Positions 1 to 8,100 of a stretch of 13,503 bases of DNA are shown in pieces (the stretch's first letter is position 1; the number at the start of each line of letters is the position of its first letter). Below the pieces are notes generated by a model that worked only from the letters and a program-made list of their open reading frames with translations, was not told where the DNA came from and ran no database searches. The position numbers and the translations under genes are program-made. Source of the DNA: Desulfovibrio sp. (GTDB taxonomy: Bacteria; Desulfobacterota; Desulfovibrionia; Desulfovibrionales; Desulfovibrionaceae); the NCBI GenBank assembly GCA_028708195.1, contig JAQVZK010000020.1, positions 1-13,503 of the forward strand, given 5' to 3'.

Positions 1-989
1 CCACCGCCACCCGCCAGGGTCAGGGTAAAATCCAGACCTCGGTCTTGCAGCAGGCCGCAGGCGCGCAGCAACACGTCAAACCCCTTGGTTACGTCAAAGC
101 GCCCCAGAGCCAGCAGGCGCACAGGCCGCCGCAGGGGCACAGGTGAGGCCGAGGTGGGCACGTCAGCCAGATGCGGAAAAGAAGGGATGTCTCCACTGGA
201 GCAGTGGCAGCCCGGTGTGTCGGGCGCTGAGGCCATGCCAGAAACGACGGCAGAAACTTCGGCAGGCGCTGCCACAGAAGACGCATCGGACGCGGCAGAT
301 TCGTCAGCCAGTGGCGGCAGGGTCAGCCCGTTGTACACCAGTTCAACCTTGCCCTTGGCCTGGCCGCAGTCAAAATTTTCTATACGGGCCTTGTCCGCGC
401 CGTTGTTGGCGCGCACCAGAAAGGCCGCGTCGAGCTTTGCGCCAAGGTCAGGGTCCGCCGGTTCAAGATTGTCGCCTCGGGCGCACGTGGCAAAGGGAAG
501 CCCGGCAATGCTGCCCGCAACCCAGGCGGCGGTTGCCGTACCGCGCGGCCAGGGCGCGTAGATCATGTCAATGCCCCCCTCCTTGAAGCACCGGGCCAGG
601 TACACCCCTGCGCAAAAGGCCCAGAGGTTTTCGCCCATTGTTTCAATACAGCGCCAGCGGCGAAACATGGTGCGCCTGAAAAGGCTCCCCAGACGTAGGG
701 GGTGCGTGCATATCTGGCGCAAAAGCTCGGCCAGAATGGCAAAAATCGCCCTCGTTCCCAGGGTATGGGTTTGCCTGGCCGCCGTGCGCATTTCAGTGGA
801 GCAGTGGCGCAAGTTGGGCCCGTAGAGGCTAAAGACCGAGACCGGCAGCCTTTTTCTGAGGCCCTGTACGTCGCGAAAAATAAAGGGCTGCGTAAACAGG
901 GGGTACCACAGCAACACGCAGGCCACGTGGGGCAGTCCTGGTGCTGAGGGCTGCGGGGTGACTGGCTCGCTTGTCTTGCTTTCTGTCAT
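1..989 (-). CDS. GT4-like glycosyltransferase, partial (C-terminus beyond window edge)
   Basis: An open frame runs from an ATG at 989 off the left edge, giving 329 complete residues with no stop. An AGGAG box at 996-1000, six bases before the ATG, supports the start. The N-terminal half closely resembles the neighbouring glycosyltransferase at 2110-3456: both have VLLW(F/Y)PL near the start, then FIFR, a GEN(L/I)W block, a TATAAWVA-like block, and V-x(2)-(I/V)YN-x-LT before the second Rossmann domain. The second domain opens with LLALGRF-x(2)-TKGF, typical of the donor-binding half of GT-B enzymes. The catalytic EX7E region would lie outside the window. It probably transfers a sugar from a nucleotide-sugar donor to a lipid-linked or cell-surface acceptor in the cytoplasm; donor and acceptor cannot be told. 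The linker between the two domains is about 52 residues longer than in the paralogue and is rich in Ala, Ser and Pro. Confidence 0.85.
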   Translation of the reverse strand, partial: MTESKTSEPVTPQPSAPGLPHVACVLLWYPLFTQPFIFRDVQGLRKRLPVSVFSLYGPNLRHCSTEMRTAARQTHTLGTRAIFAILAELLRQICTHPLRLGSLFRRTMFRRWRCIETMGENLWAFCAGVYLARCFKEGGIDMIYAPWPRGTATAAWVAGSIAGLPFATCARGDNLEPADPDLGAKLDAAFLVRANNGADKARIENFDCGQAKGKVELVYNGLTLPPLADESAASDASSVAAPAEVSAVVSGMASAPDTPGCHCSSGDIPSFPHLADVPTSASPVPLRRPVRLLALGRFDVTKGFDVLLRACGLLQDRGLDFTLTLAGGG

Positions 990-1072
990 TCCTCACTCCT
1001 GAGCGTCTGCAGGGGAGCAAACTCACATTATAAACTAGGAGTAGACCTATACCTGATCGTAAGCGGCACCAG
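990..1072 (-). promoter_or_regulatory. Intergenic gap with a possible -10 box for the partial glycosyltransferase
   Basis: This 83-bp gap follows the deacetylase stop. On the minus strand it holds a perfect TATAAT at 1032-1027, about 40 bases before the downstream ATG. No convincing -35 hexamer lies 16-18 bases upstream (for example CAGGTA at the 17-base position), so a promoter here would need an activator. No terminator-like hairpin was seen. The left glycosyltransferase may be read through from the operon, from this site, or both. Confidence 0.3.
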
Positions 1073-2113
1073 TTACGGAGCTTCTTGAGGCGTATAAGCC
1101 CAGTCTCCGCATTCCGCGTTGCGGGTTGGCCGCAACAGTTCTGTGCTGTCTGGAGCCTGCGGCCCCAGAGTTTCGCGCAACTGGTCCATAGTCAGGCTGC
1201 GCACGTCCCAACGGGACGAAAGCCAGTCTGTCCAAACCAGAATTTTCTGCATAAGCTTGTCCACCGCACTGGCGTCAGGCAGGTGGGGCGCACCGCCGGG
1301 CATCATCTCCGAGGAGTGCCAGGTCAGCGACAGCACCCGCCCTCCCCTGGCCACAAAAAGCCTGGTCACGGCCTGCATGGCCCACAGGGGATGATAGACA
1401 GGCAAAAGGCTCAATGCCCCCCAGTTCTTGAAACCCGAACGCAAACCCGGAGCCACCCTGCCCACCAGACGCGGCAAAGACTGCACAAGGGGCGTCACAC
1501 TGAGGGGAACTTCAAATATACGTTTTTTTTCTACGGCTATCCAATAAGGATTGCAAGGAGCGTCAAAGTGGTCGGGGCCAGCCTTGGGCGTGGCCCCACA
1601 ATGCAGCGGACGCACCGAGGCGTCGACCTTGATTCCGGCCTGGGCCAGTAACGGCCAGAGATTTCTGTGCATATCCCACCGGCCCATGCGGAAGGATGTC
1701 AGGGGCGCGGACTGAAAGTCCCTGCCTGCGGCCATGAGGCTTTCAAGCTTGGCGGCCATGAGCGCTTCGGGCACGGCCGCCGCAGGCACGCTGGACGCGT
1801 TGTCGGCAAGGGCGGCGTCTGCCCCGGGGCCGTCAAGGGTCAGAGGGGGGGTATTCCAGTGGTGCAAATGCGCGCCTATTTCAGCGCCGTACCTGTCGCG
1901 CAGGCCCGCCAGCACATGGCAGGAAGGGGCGTCGGCCAACACGCTGTGCGCACAAAAAAGCGTGGGGCGCACGCCGCGTTCACACAAAGGATCAAGCCGC
2001 CCAAGGCTTGCGGTATTGGATGTCGAGTATCCCCTGCGGGCATACTGGCCGCCAAACAGCCCTTCTTCTTCCACGTCCAGGCTGACGGCAAGGTAGAGCG
2101 TTGGGCGACTCAT
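1073..2113 (-). CDS. Divergent polysaccharide deacetylase (NodB-fold, WalW-like)
   Basis: The 346-residue protein is probably a carbohydrate esterase that removes N-acetyl (or O-acetyl) groups from a polysaccharide or glycolipid sugar. Visible motifs are SLDVEEEG at 11-18 (D13 and E15 where NodB enzymes have their catalytic Asp/metal-ligand Asp), IGAHLHHWNTPP at 79-90 (metal-binding His cluster), FRMGRW at 141-146 (the usual Arg motif) and LTWHSSEMMPGG at 263-274 (late His motif seen in WalW-type members). The start at 2113 is preferred over a longer ATG at 2188: it makes a four-base ATGA overlap with the upstream glycosyltransferase stop and has a GAGG box at 2118-2121. No signal peptide is obvious, so it may act in the cytoplasm on a precursor. 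The family call is good; the substrate is unknown. Confidence 0.75.
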   Translation of the reverse strand: MSRPTLYLAVSLDVEEEGLFGGQYARRGYSTSNTASLGRLDPLCERGVRPTLFCAHSVLADAPSCHVLAGLRDRYGAEIGAHLHHWNTPPLTLDGPGADAALADNASSVPAAAVPEALMAAKLESLMAAGRDFQSAPLTSFRMGRWDMHRNLWPLLAQAGIKVDASVRPLHCGATPKAGPDHFDAPCNPYWIAVEKKRIFEVPLSVTPLVQSLPRLVGRVAPGLRSGFKNWGALSLLPVYHPLWAMQAVTRLFVARGGRVLSLTWHSSEMMPGGAPHLPDASAVDKLMQKILVWTDWLSSRWDVRSLTMDQLRETLGPQAPDSTELLRPTRNAECGDWAYTPQEAP

Positions 2114-3456
2114 GCTTCCTCTTTTATGGTGCAATCCTGGTCGAAACAGGCTGTCTGCTCCGGCTGATTGAGGGCGGCTCTGGCGCATTCATTCACGTAC
2201 AGATCATAGACCGCCGTAATGTTGCGCGTGGGATCAAAAAGTTTTTCAACATGGGCGCGCCCCGCCTCGGCCATAGCCAGGGCCGCGTTACGGTCAGACA
2301 CCATGCGGCGCACGGCGTCCGCCAGAGCGCGAGGATCGCGCTGGGGCACAAGCAGGCCGGTTTCACCGTCGATAATCACTTCGGCAATGCCGCACACGTC
2401 GGTGGCAATAACCGGCATGCGGTGCGAAAGCGCCTCCATGATCACATTGGGTATGCCGTCGCGGTCGCCGTTGGAGTGCACCACGCTGGGCATGATGAGC
2501 ATGTCATAGTCCAGCATGAAACTGCATATTTTGTCATGGGGGATAAAGCCGGGCATATCGACAACCTGGGCAAGCCCCAGGTCGTCCCGCATTTTGACGA
2601 GCTTATGGTGCCAGTTGCCATCGCCAACCAGGGTCAGGGTCACGGGCACCTGTTCACGCCGCAGGCGTGCCATAGCCGTGAGCAATTCGGGAAACCCCTT
2701 GGTACGCGCAAAACGCCCCACCGCAAGCAGCCTGTAGGGTGCCTGCATGGGCATGGCGCACTGCCCACAAGGCCGAAAGGTAAGGCTGTTGTAGATGGCG
2801 TGCACTTTACCCGTGGCGTCGGGAGGGCAAAATTTGCGCAGCCACTGAACATTGGTGCGATTGTTGGTGCGGATGAACAACGCGTCGCGCGATTTTTCGC
2901 GCAGCAGGCCGTCTTCAGGATAAATGTCTCCGGCGCGGCCGGTGAAGGCAAAGGGAATGCCCGTCACCCGTGAGGCCACCCAGGCGGCTGTTGCCGGGCC
3001 ATTGGCCCAGGCCGCGTGGATAAGCTGCACACCGTCTTCACGGCACTGCTCGGCCAGCAGAAAGCCCGCCAAAAAGCACCAGATATTTTCCCCCAGGGCT
3101 TCAACATTGCGCATGCGGCGAAAAAACCCTTCACGCATGAGCCGCCAAACGGCCCGGGGTTTCTGCCGCAGGGCACGCCCAAAGGCCGCCAGAACGCAGC
3201 AGGTTGCCTTGATGCCCATACGGCGCACAGGGCCGTCAAAGGCCAGCATTTCTTCGCTGCAACCCTTGAGATTTTCGCCATACATGCTGTAGGCAAACAC
3301 CGGCAAGCCCCGCTGCCTGAGCTGTACGACCTCACGAAAAATAAATGTCTCGGAAGACAATGGAAACCAGAGAAGCACATAGGCGATGACCGGCGGAACG
3401 CTCTGCCGACCGCTTTGTTCGCCCGCTTCTGTGGCAAGGCCACTGGTTAAAGGCAT
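2110..3456 (-). CDS. GT4-like glycosyltransferase
   Basis: A complete 448-residue GT-B glycosyltransferase. The N-terminal acceptor domain covers about residues 20-235. The donor domain begins at YRLLAVGRFARTKGF (241-255), followed by LTLVGDG (274-280), MPGFIPHDKI (301-310) and the signature DGIPNVIMEAL around D333 and E341. The spacing matches the GT4 EX7E motif with Asp in the first position. GETGLLVP (364-371) is also typical of GT4. It should use a nucleotide-sugar donor with retention of configuration. The start at 3456 is chosen because GGAG (3463-3466) lies six bases upstream. A longer frame from 3489 would start inside the loop of a perfect hairpin (3478-3501) and has no ribosome site. 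It follows the oxoamine synthase by 57 bases, overlaps the deacetylase by ATGA, and is a paralogue of the partial gene at the left edge. Confidence 0.9.
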   Translation of the reverse strand: MPLTSGLATEAGEQSGRQSVPPVIAYVLLWFPLSSETFIFREVVQLRQRGLPVFAYSMYGENLKGCSEEMLAFDGPVRRMGIKATCCVLAAFGRALRQKPRAVWRLMREGFFRRMRNVEALGENIWCFLAGFLLAEQCREDGVQLIHAAWANGPATAAWVASRVTGIPFAFTGRAGDIYPEDGLLREKSRDALFIRTNNRTNVQWLRKFCPPDATGKVHAIYNSLTFRPCGQCAMPMQAPYRLLAVGRFARTKGFPELLTAMARLRREQVPVTLTLVGDGNWHHKLVKMRDDLGLAQVVDMPGFIPHDKICSFMLDYDMLIMPSVVHSNGDRDGIPNVIMEALSHRMPVIATDVCGIAEVIIDGETGLLVPQRDPRALADAVRRMVSDRNAALAMAEAGRAHVEKLFDPTRNITAVYDLYVNECARAALNQPEQTACFDQDCTIKEEA

Positions 3457-3477
3457 ATAGGTCTCCGCAGCAAACGA

Positions 3478-3501
3478 GAACCGGGCCATCAGGCCCGGTT
3501 C
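3478..3501 (-). terminator. Perfect 10-bp hairpin after the oxoamine synthase: terminator or attenuator
   Basis: GAACCGGGCC at 3478-3487 pairs with GGCCCGGTTC at 3492-3501 across a four-base loop. It lies 12 bases past the oxoamine synthase stop on the minus strand. The RNA after the stem reads TCGTTTGCTG, a poor U tract, so partial termination or 3'-end protection is more likely than a full stop. This could set a higher transcript level for the first gene than for the three after it. Confidence 0.6.
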
Positions 3502-3513
3502 GGAATGCTGTTC

Positions 3514-4833
3514 TTATTCGCCCAGGTATTCTTCGGCGTGTTCGCTCTTGTATTTTTCTACAATGGCCTGTGCCTTGGGAATTTCTTCTTTCACGGCGTC
3601 CAGTGCCTTGCGGATATGCTCTTCCGTATGGGCGGCCGAAAGGAAGAAGCGCAGCCTGTCGGTGCCTTCCTTCACTGCCGGGAAGGTAATGGGCATCACA
3701 TAGATGCCGCGCTTGAACAACGCGTTGGACAAGAAGCCCGCAACCATAGGATCGCCCACCATGACAGGCACGATGGCGTAGCCCTGGGCCGAACCCGTGT
3801 CGAGGCCGATACTTGCGGCGTATTCCACAAAAAACCGGGATATGCCCTGCAGCTTCTGCACCCGCTCCGGTTCGCGCAGCATGATGTCCAGCGCCTTGCG
3901 GCAGGCCACTGCGATAACAGGGGGCATACCCACACTGAAAACAAAGCCAGGGGAGCCGTACTTCAGAAATTCCACAAGCTCATGCTTGCCAGCGATAAAG
4001 CCGCCGCAACCGCACATGGATTTGGAGAGCGTGCTCATCCACATATCCACGTCATTGGGGTCAATACCAAAATATTCGTGCGCGCCACGCCCGGTCTTGC
4101 CAAGCACGCCCAACGAGTGGGCTTCGTCCACCAGCAGCATGCAGTCATACTGCTTTTTCAACTGGATGATGCGGGGCAGATCGGGGATGTTACCGTCCAT
4201 GCTGAACAGGCCCTCAGTGACGATAATGGCCCGCTTGTGCTCGGCACGCTTGGCCTTGAGCATTTCTTCAAGGGCGTCGCAGTCGTTGTGATTGTAGGAG
4301 TAGCGCGCGGCGTGCGACAGGCGCGCGCCCTGCACCAGGGAGTTGTGCGCCAGGCCGTCATGAAAGATGGCGTCGCGGTGCCCAAGCAAAAAGCCCAAGG
4401 TGGACACGTTGGTGGCGTGCCCGCTCACATAGACGATGCAGTCCTCCACGCCATAAAGGTCGGCGAAAGCACGCTCAAGTTCACGGTGCGGCGGGCGCTC
4501 GCCGCCCATAAGGCGGCTGGCTCCGGCAGACGTGCCGTAAATGGTGGCGGCGCGGGTAACGGCCTCGGTTATTTCCGGATGGGCGTTAATGTCCAGATAG
4601 TCGTAGGTGGAAAAGTTCAGATATTCCCTGCCGCCAATGAGTGTGGTGGCCTTGGCCGCACGCTCGTGGCAAAGAAAAAGAGGATTTTCCATCCCCATCT
4701 TGGCTCCCATCTCCACAAGCCGGTCAAAGGCGAGCTTGGAACGCATGCGACTAAAGCCGCCCGCGGAGCTTTCTGTGGTGGCAGTTTTTGATGCCACCTC
4801 TTGGCCAGCCTGACAGGAATGGTCGTTCTTCAT
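3514..4833 (-). CDS. Alpha-oxoamine synthase (PLP-dependent; serine palmitoyltransferase/BioF/KBL family)
   Basis: This 439-residue fold-type I PLP enzyme should condense an amino acid with an acyl thioester, releasing CO2 and giving an amino-ketone. Motifs in order: YLNFSTYDYLDI (71-82), SGHATN (137-142), DGLAHNSLVQGARLS (159-173), TEGLFSMDGNIPDLP (206-220), VDEAHSLGVLGKTGRG (235-250, with D236 and H239 near the PLP ring) and STLSKSMCGCGG (267-278), where K271 should form the Schiff base. The DPNDVDMWMSTLSKS stretch and the RLS/HND spacing look more like serine palmitoyltransferases than BioF, from memory of those families. Length is normal apart from a 30-residue polar N-terminal extension. 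GAGGA at 4840-4844, six bases from the ATG, supports the start. It leads the left block and is divergent from the polyketide-like gene. No biotin genes are present, so a BioF role is unlikely. Amino acid and acyl substrate are unknown. Confidence 0.88.
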   Translation of the reverse strand: MKNDHSCQAGQEVASKTATTESSAGGFSRMRSKLAFDRLVEMGAKMGMENPLFLCHERAAKATTLIGGREYLNFSTYDYLDINAHPEITEAVTRAATIYGTSAGASRLMGGERPPHRELERAFADLYGVEDCIVYVSGHATNVSTLGFLLGHRDAIFHDGLAHNSLVQGARLSHAARYSYNHNDCDALEEMLKAKRAEHKRAIIVTEGLFSMDGNIPDLPRIIQLKKQYDCMLLVDEAHSLGVLGKTGRGAHEYFGIDPNDVDMWMSTLSKSMCGCGGFIAGKHELVEFLKYGSPGFVFSVGMPPVIAVACRKALDIMLREPERVQKLQGISRFFVEYAASIGLDTGSAQGYAIVPVMVGDPMVAGFLSNALFKRGIYVMPITFPAVKEGTDRLRFFLSAAHTEEHIRKALDAVKEEIPKAQAIVEKYKSEHAEEYLGE

Positions 4834-4923
4834 GCCTAATCCTCTTAAATTTGTCCAAAAAATGCACCGGCCCGCAGCCCTGCAGCAAGCAACAGGGCAG
4901 AGGGCGCAACTTTGTAAGGATTC

Positions 4924-4952
4924 AGTATAGCCAAACCTTCAACCTATGGCAA
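4924..4952 (-). promoter_or_regulatory. Sigma70-type promoter for the left (minus-strand) block
   Basis: On the minus strand, TTGCCA (4952-4947) and TATACT (4929-4924) are separated by exactly 17 bases; each matches the consensus at five of six positions. Transcription would start near 4917, leaving a leader of about 85 bases before the oxoamine synthase ATG at 4833. The leader contains a six-base-pair inverted repeat, GCCCTG (4877-4882) and CAGGGC (4893-4898), whose function is unknown. Confidence 0.6.
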
Positions 4953-4984
4953 GTGCGGAATGTCAAATACTCACCCGCCCGCCA

Positions 4985-5001
4985 TAGTGGCCGCCACACT
5001 A
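4985..5001. promoter_or_regulatory. Dyad in the divergent promoter region, possible operator
   Basis: TAGTG (4985-4989) and CACTA (4997-5001) form a perfect inverted repeat with a seven-base spacer, centred at 4993. A nested inverted repeat GTGGC-C-GCCAC occupies 4988-4998 or so. It lies between the two divergent promoters, where a shared regulator could bind. No regulator gene is in the window, and short dyads occur by chance in GC-rich DNA. Apart from this and the two promoters, nothing else was recognised in the 349-bp gap 4834-5182. Confidence 0.3.
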
Positions 5002-5086
5002 CATTTCACGCCGTTTCTGACAGCATTTCAGCGCAAATACCCGCTGCGACGCCCCGCTGCACTGGCTTGTTTTCTGCCTCCGCGTC

Positions 5087-5115
5087 TGGACAAGGGAAGC
5101 GATATATTCTATAAT
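5087..5115 (+). promoter_or_regulatory. Sigma70-type promoter for the right (plus-strand) block
   Basis: TGGACA (5087-5092) and a perfect TATAAT (5110-5115) are separated by 17 bases, an almost ideal sigma70 arrangement. The start would be near 5122, giving a leader of about 60 bases before the ATG at 5183. The first part of the leader can fold: GCCGA (5126-5130) is complementary to TCGGC (5142-5146). The site also limits how far upstream the polyketide-like gene can begin. Confidence 0.7.
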
Positions 5116-5182
5116 TCCGGCCTTAGCCGACACATTCCTCTTCGGCCCAATCGATCAACCGCGCGCCACAGGCCCGAGTTTT

Positions 5183-8100
5183 ATGCAGCAAGACCCCGTC
5201 CAAACACACGGCACTTCGCACGGCAAGCCTCGCGCCACTGACAGCGCCGTCCTTCAGGACGGGCTGCTTGTTGTCTCGCCCCCGTGTGCCGAGTTTGCCT
5301 GCTCTGTCTCTGAAAATCCGGTTCTGGCCGAATCCCGCGTCCCTTCAGGCCAGCTTTGCGCTCAGGCGCTGGTTCGCCAATGCCTTGACTGGCTCAGGCT
5401 GGTAGAAAATCCGGGGCCTGTCATGCTCTGGCTCTGCTGGAACGAGTCCGGCACGCCAGCCCATCTGGCCCAGGCCCTGAGCCTTTCCGTGGAGGGTTTG
5501 CAGAATCTCTGGCGCATGGGCCCTGTGCGCCTGCAGTTCGAGTCTTTTCGGCCTGGCCAGTTGCACGAGAGCGAAAAGGTGTTGCGCACGGGCCTTGATC
5601 AGGGCGCGGATGCGGCAAAAAACATTTACCCCTGCCTGGCCAGCACGGCGGGCCGCACCGATACTATGGGTGTGAGCATGCCGCAGTGCCCCAATTATTA
5701 TAATTCCGACGCGGACAGGGCGCTGGGCGACGAAGAACCCATGTGCCCGCAAGCCGGACGCGTACCCACCATTCTTTTACTGGACTTTATGGCGAATAAC
5801 ACGCCAAACCTGCAGTGCCAGCCTCTTTTGCTGAGCCTGCCGGCCCCGACGCCACCGTGCTGCGATACGCTGCGGTGCCGCAAGAGTCCACAGCAGGAGG
5901 CAGCGGAACCCCGGGCTGAAGCCGCGCCGCCCCTTTGGCAACCCTGCGACCCAGAACCCGGGGCAAAACATATTCAGGTCACTGCTCCTGACACCACAAA
6001 AATGGCCGACTACCAAAATATGCCTGAAGAGCTCATTCTTGATGGCGTGCGCTACGCAACCCTGCCTCAGGATGGCCTCATGTGGCGCATGGGCACCACC
6101 AACCCCCTGTGGCGGCAAGACCTTTTTTCTCTGCCGCACAATCCTGACGCTGCAGCCCTGGCCACTCTTGCCGGGCGCGGCCTCTGGATCGCCCCCGAGA
6201 CAGACGCTCCGCCCCTGGCGGTCATGTGCTGCGGCATGGGTTCGGTCTGGCCGGGCATGGGCCGCGAACTCTATGACAATTTCCCCGTGGCGCGCGCCGC
6301 TATGGACCGCATCGCCGCCGTGGCCGACTGGGACGTGCTCGGCCTGATGGATGAAAAAAATGTGGAAAAAGTCAGCCCCACGCGCTGGCAGTCCCCCTAT
6401 GTTTTCATGCTTGAGTTCGCGCAGTGGAGCGTGCTTTCTTCACTGGGGCTCAAGCCTTCGCTGTTCTGCGGGCACAGCCTGGGCGAGATGATCGCCTTGT
6501 GTTTCTGCGGCATCTACACGCCGGAGGTGGCCTGGCATATTCTGGACACCCGCGCTGTCCACATGGCCGAACTGGAAGCTGCCGCCACCCGTGAAATGGG
6601 CATGATGGCCGTGCACGCCAGCGCCGAGATCATTGAAGAAGCGCGCGCCACCTGGCCCGCCCTCTACGTCTCCAACTACAATACGCCGCAGCAGTTTATT
6701 TTGAGCGGGCCGCGCGAAGTGCTGATGGAGGCCCGCAAGAGCCTGCGCAAGCGGCGCATACCGGCCATCGTGCTCAACCTGAACCTGGCTTTCCACCATC
6801 CGAGCATGCGCGTACTCCGCGACCTTTCGCTGCGCCGCCTCAATGCGCTTGAAATGCACGCCCCCCGTCACCCCATGCTGGGCTGCACCACCACGGAATT
6901 TTATCCTGACGACCAGCCCTCCATCTGCCAGCATATCACCGACCTGGATGAAAACTCCGTACGCTGGACAGAATGCGTGCACACCGCCTGGCGCAGAGAC
7001 GGCATCCGCCATTTTCTGGAACTGGGCCCACAGGACACCCTCTGCAGCCTTGTCAATGACAACGAGCCGAAAGCTCTCTGCCTGACCGCAGGGCGCAAGG
7101 GCAAGGAAGTGGAAGGCATGCGCCAGACATGCGCCCGCCTCTACTCCCTCGGGCATTTGCGCAAAAGCGCCATCCGGGCGCGCATCGCCGATGTGCGCGG
7201 CGGCAAAGACGCTGCCGAGGCCGCGCGCACGCCGTTGCCGCATTGTGGCCTTGTGCCGGTGGATTCGCCGGACTGCAACATGGGCTGCGCCACGGCAACA
7301 CCAGAAACCGCACCGGCAAAAACCGACGCCCCGGCTTCTGTCACAGCTTCTGCCACCGCCACAGCTTCTGGCCCGGACGCAGCCTCCGCCGCAGCAAAAA
7401 CCCTTGGTTCCATAACGCCCGCAGCCGCTCTGAGCGTTGTGCTCGACGTGCTGGCCCGCGCCTGCGGCCGCCCGGTGGAAGAACTGCGACCAGACCTGGA
7501 CCTGCGCTACGACCTGGCCCTGCGCTCCAGCCGTTTTCCCCTGATTATTCAGGAAGTGGAAAAGGCGCTGGATATCACCGTCAATTTTGAAGATCTGCTC
7601 CAGGTATCCACGGTGGGCGACCTTGCCCGCGTTTTGGGCGCTGCAAACCCTGGCGAAACGGCTGATGCCGATACTTCCGAAGCAACACGTCAGGTGGCGG
7701 TTCGTCAGACTGCCCTTGTTCAGGCGTGCGCGCCCTTGTGCCGCTTCAGCCCCGTGCGGGAACACGCGAAAGGCGAAAACAATGCCGGGGCCGACACTGC
7801 CGGGCAGGAAGTTCCCCCAGTTCCGCTGCCGCCCCTGCCGCTGCCGCTGGACCCCTGCGGTCAGGGCCTTGCCATCCGCCAGGGAGATATTCTGGCCCTG
7901 TTGTTCTTTGATCCTGACCTGCTGCCCTCTCTCATGAACGGCCTTGCACCGCTTGGCTGCGTGCTGGCCGTGCCGCGCGGTCAGGTTGAGGCCTGCGCGC
8001 CGCTGGCCCGTGCGGGATCACGCATTGTGCCTTTTGACCTTGACATGCGCGTCCCCCAAAATATCGACGGGGCACGCTCGCTGGCCCAGGAAACCAGCGC

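Noticed and set aside
2114..2188. Longer N-terminus for the deacetylase, from an ATG at 2188
   Set aside because: It would overlap the preceding gene by about 79 bases and add an unconserved basic stretch. The ATG at 2113 has a ribosome site and an ATGA overlap.
2101..2973. A 290-codon open frame on the plus strand opposite the glycosyltransferase
   Set aside because: It overlaps the donor domain containing the D333/E341 motif on the minus strand, and its product has no recognisable fold.
3505..4791. A 428-codon open frame on the plus strand opposite the oxoamine synthase
   Set aside because: The minus-strand product has the complete set of PLP-enzyme motifs; the plus frame is His/Gly/Ala-rich with no domain.
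3514..4833. Reading the PLP enzyme as BioF of biotin synthesis
   Set aside because: No other biotin gene is nearby, the motifs look more like serine palmitoyltransferase, and the neighbours are sugar and polyketide-like genes.
5699..5704. A TATAAT inside the polyketide-like gene
   Set aside because: It resembles the promoter -10 box, including the following TCCG, but no -35-like hexamer lies 16-18 bases upstream, and it falls within a Tyr/Asn-rich stretch of the coding frame.
6440..7765. A 441-codon open frame on the minus strand within the polyketide-like gene
   Set aside because: It lies opposite the acyltransferase and carrier domains, whose catalytic residues are clear on the plus strand. 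Its product is compositionally odd and resembles no family.
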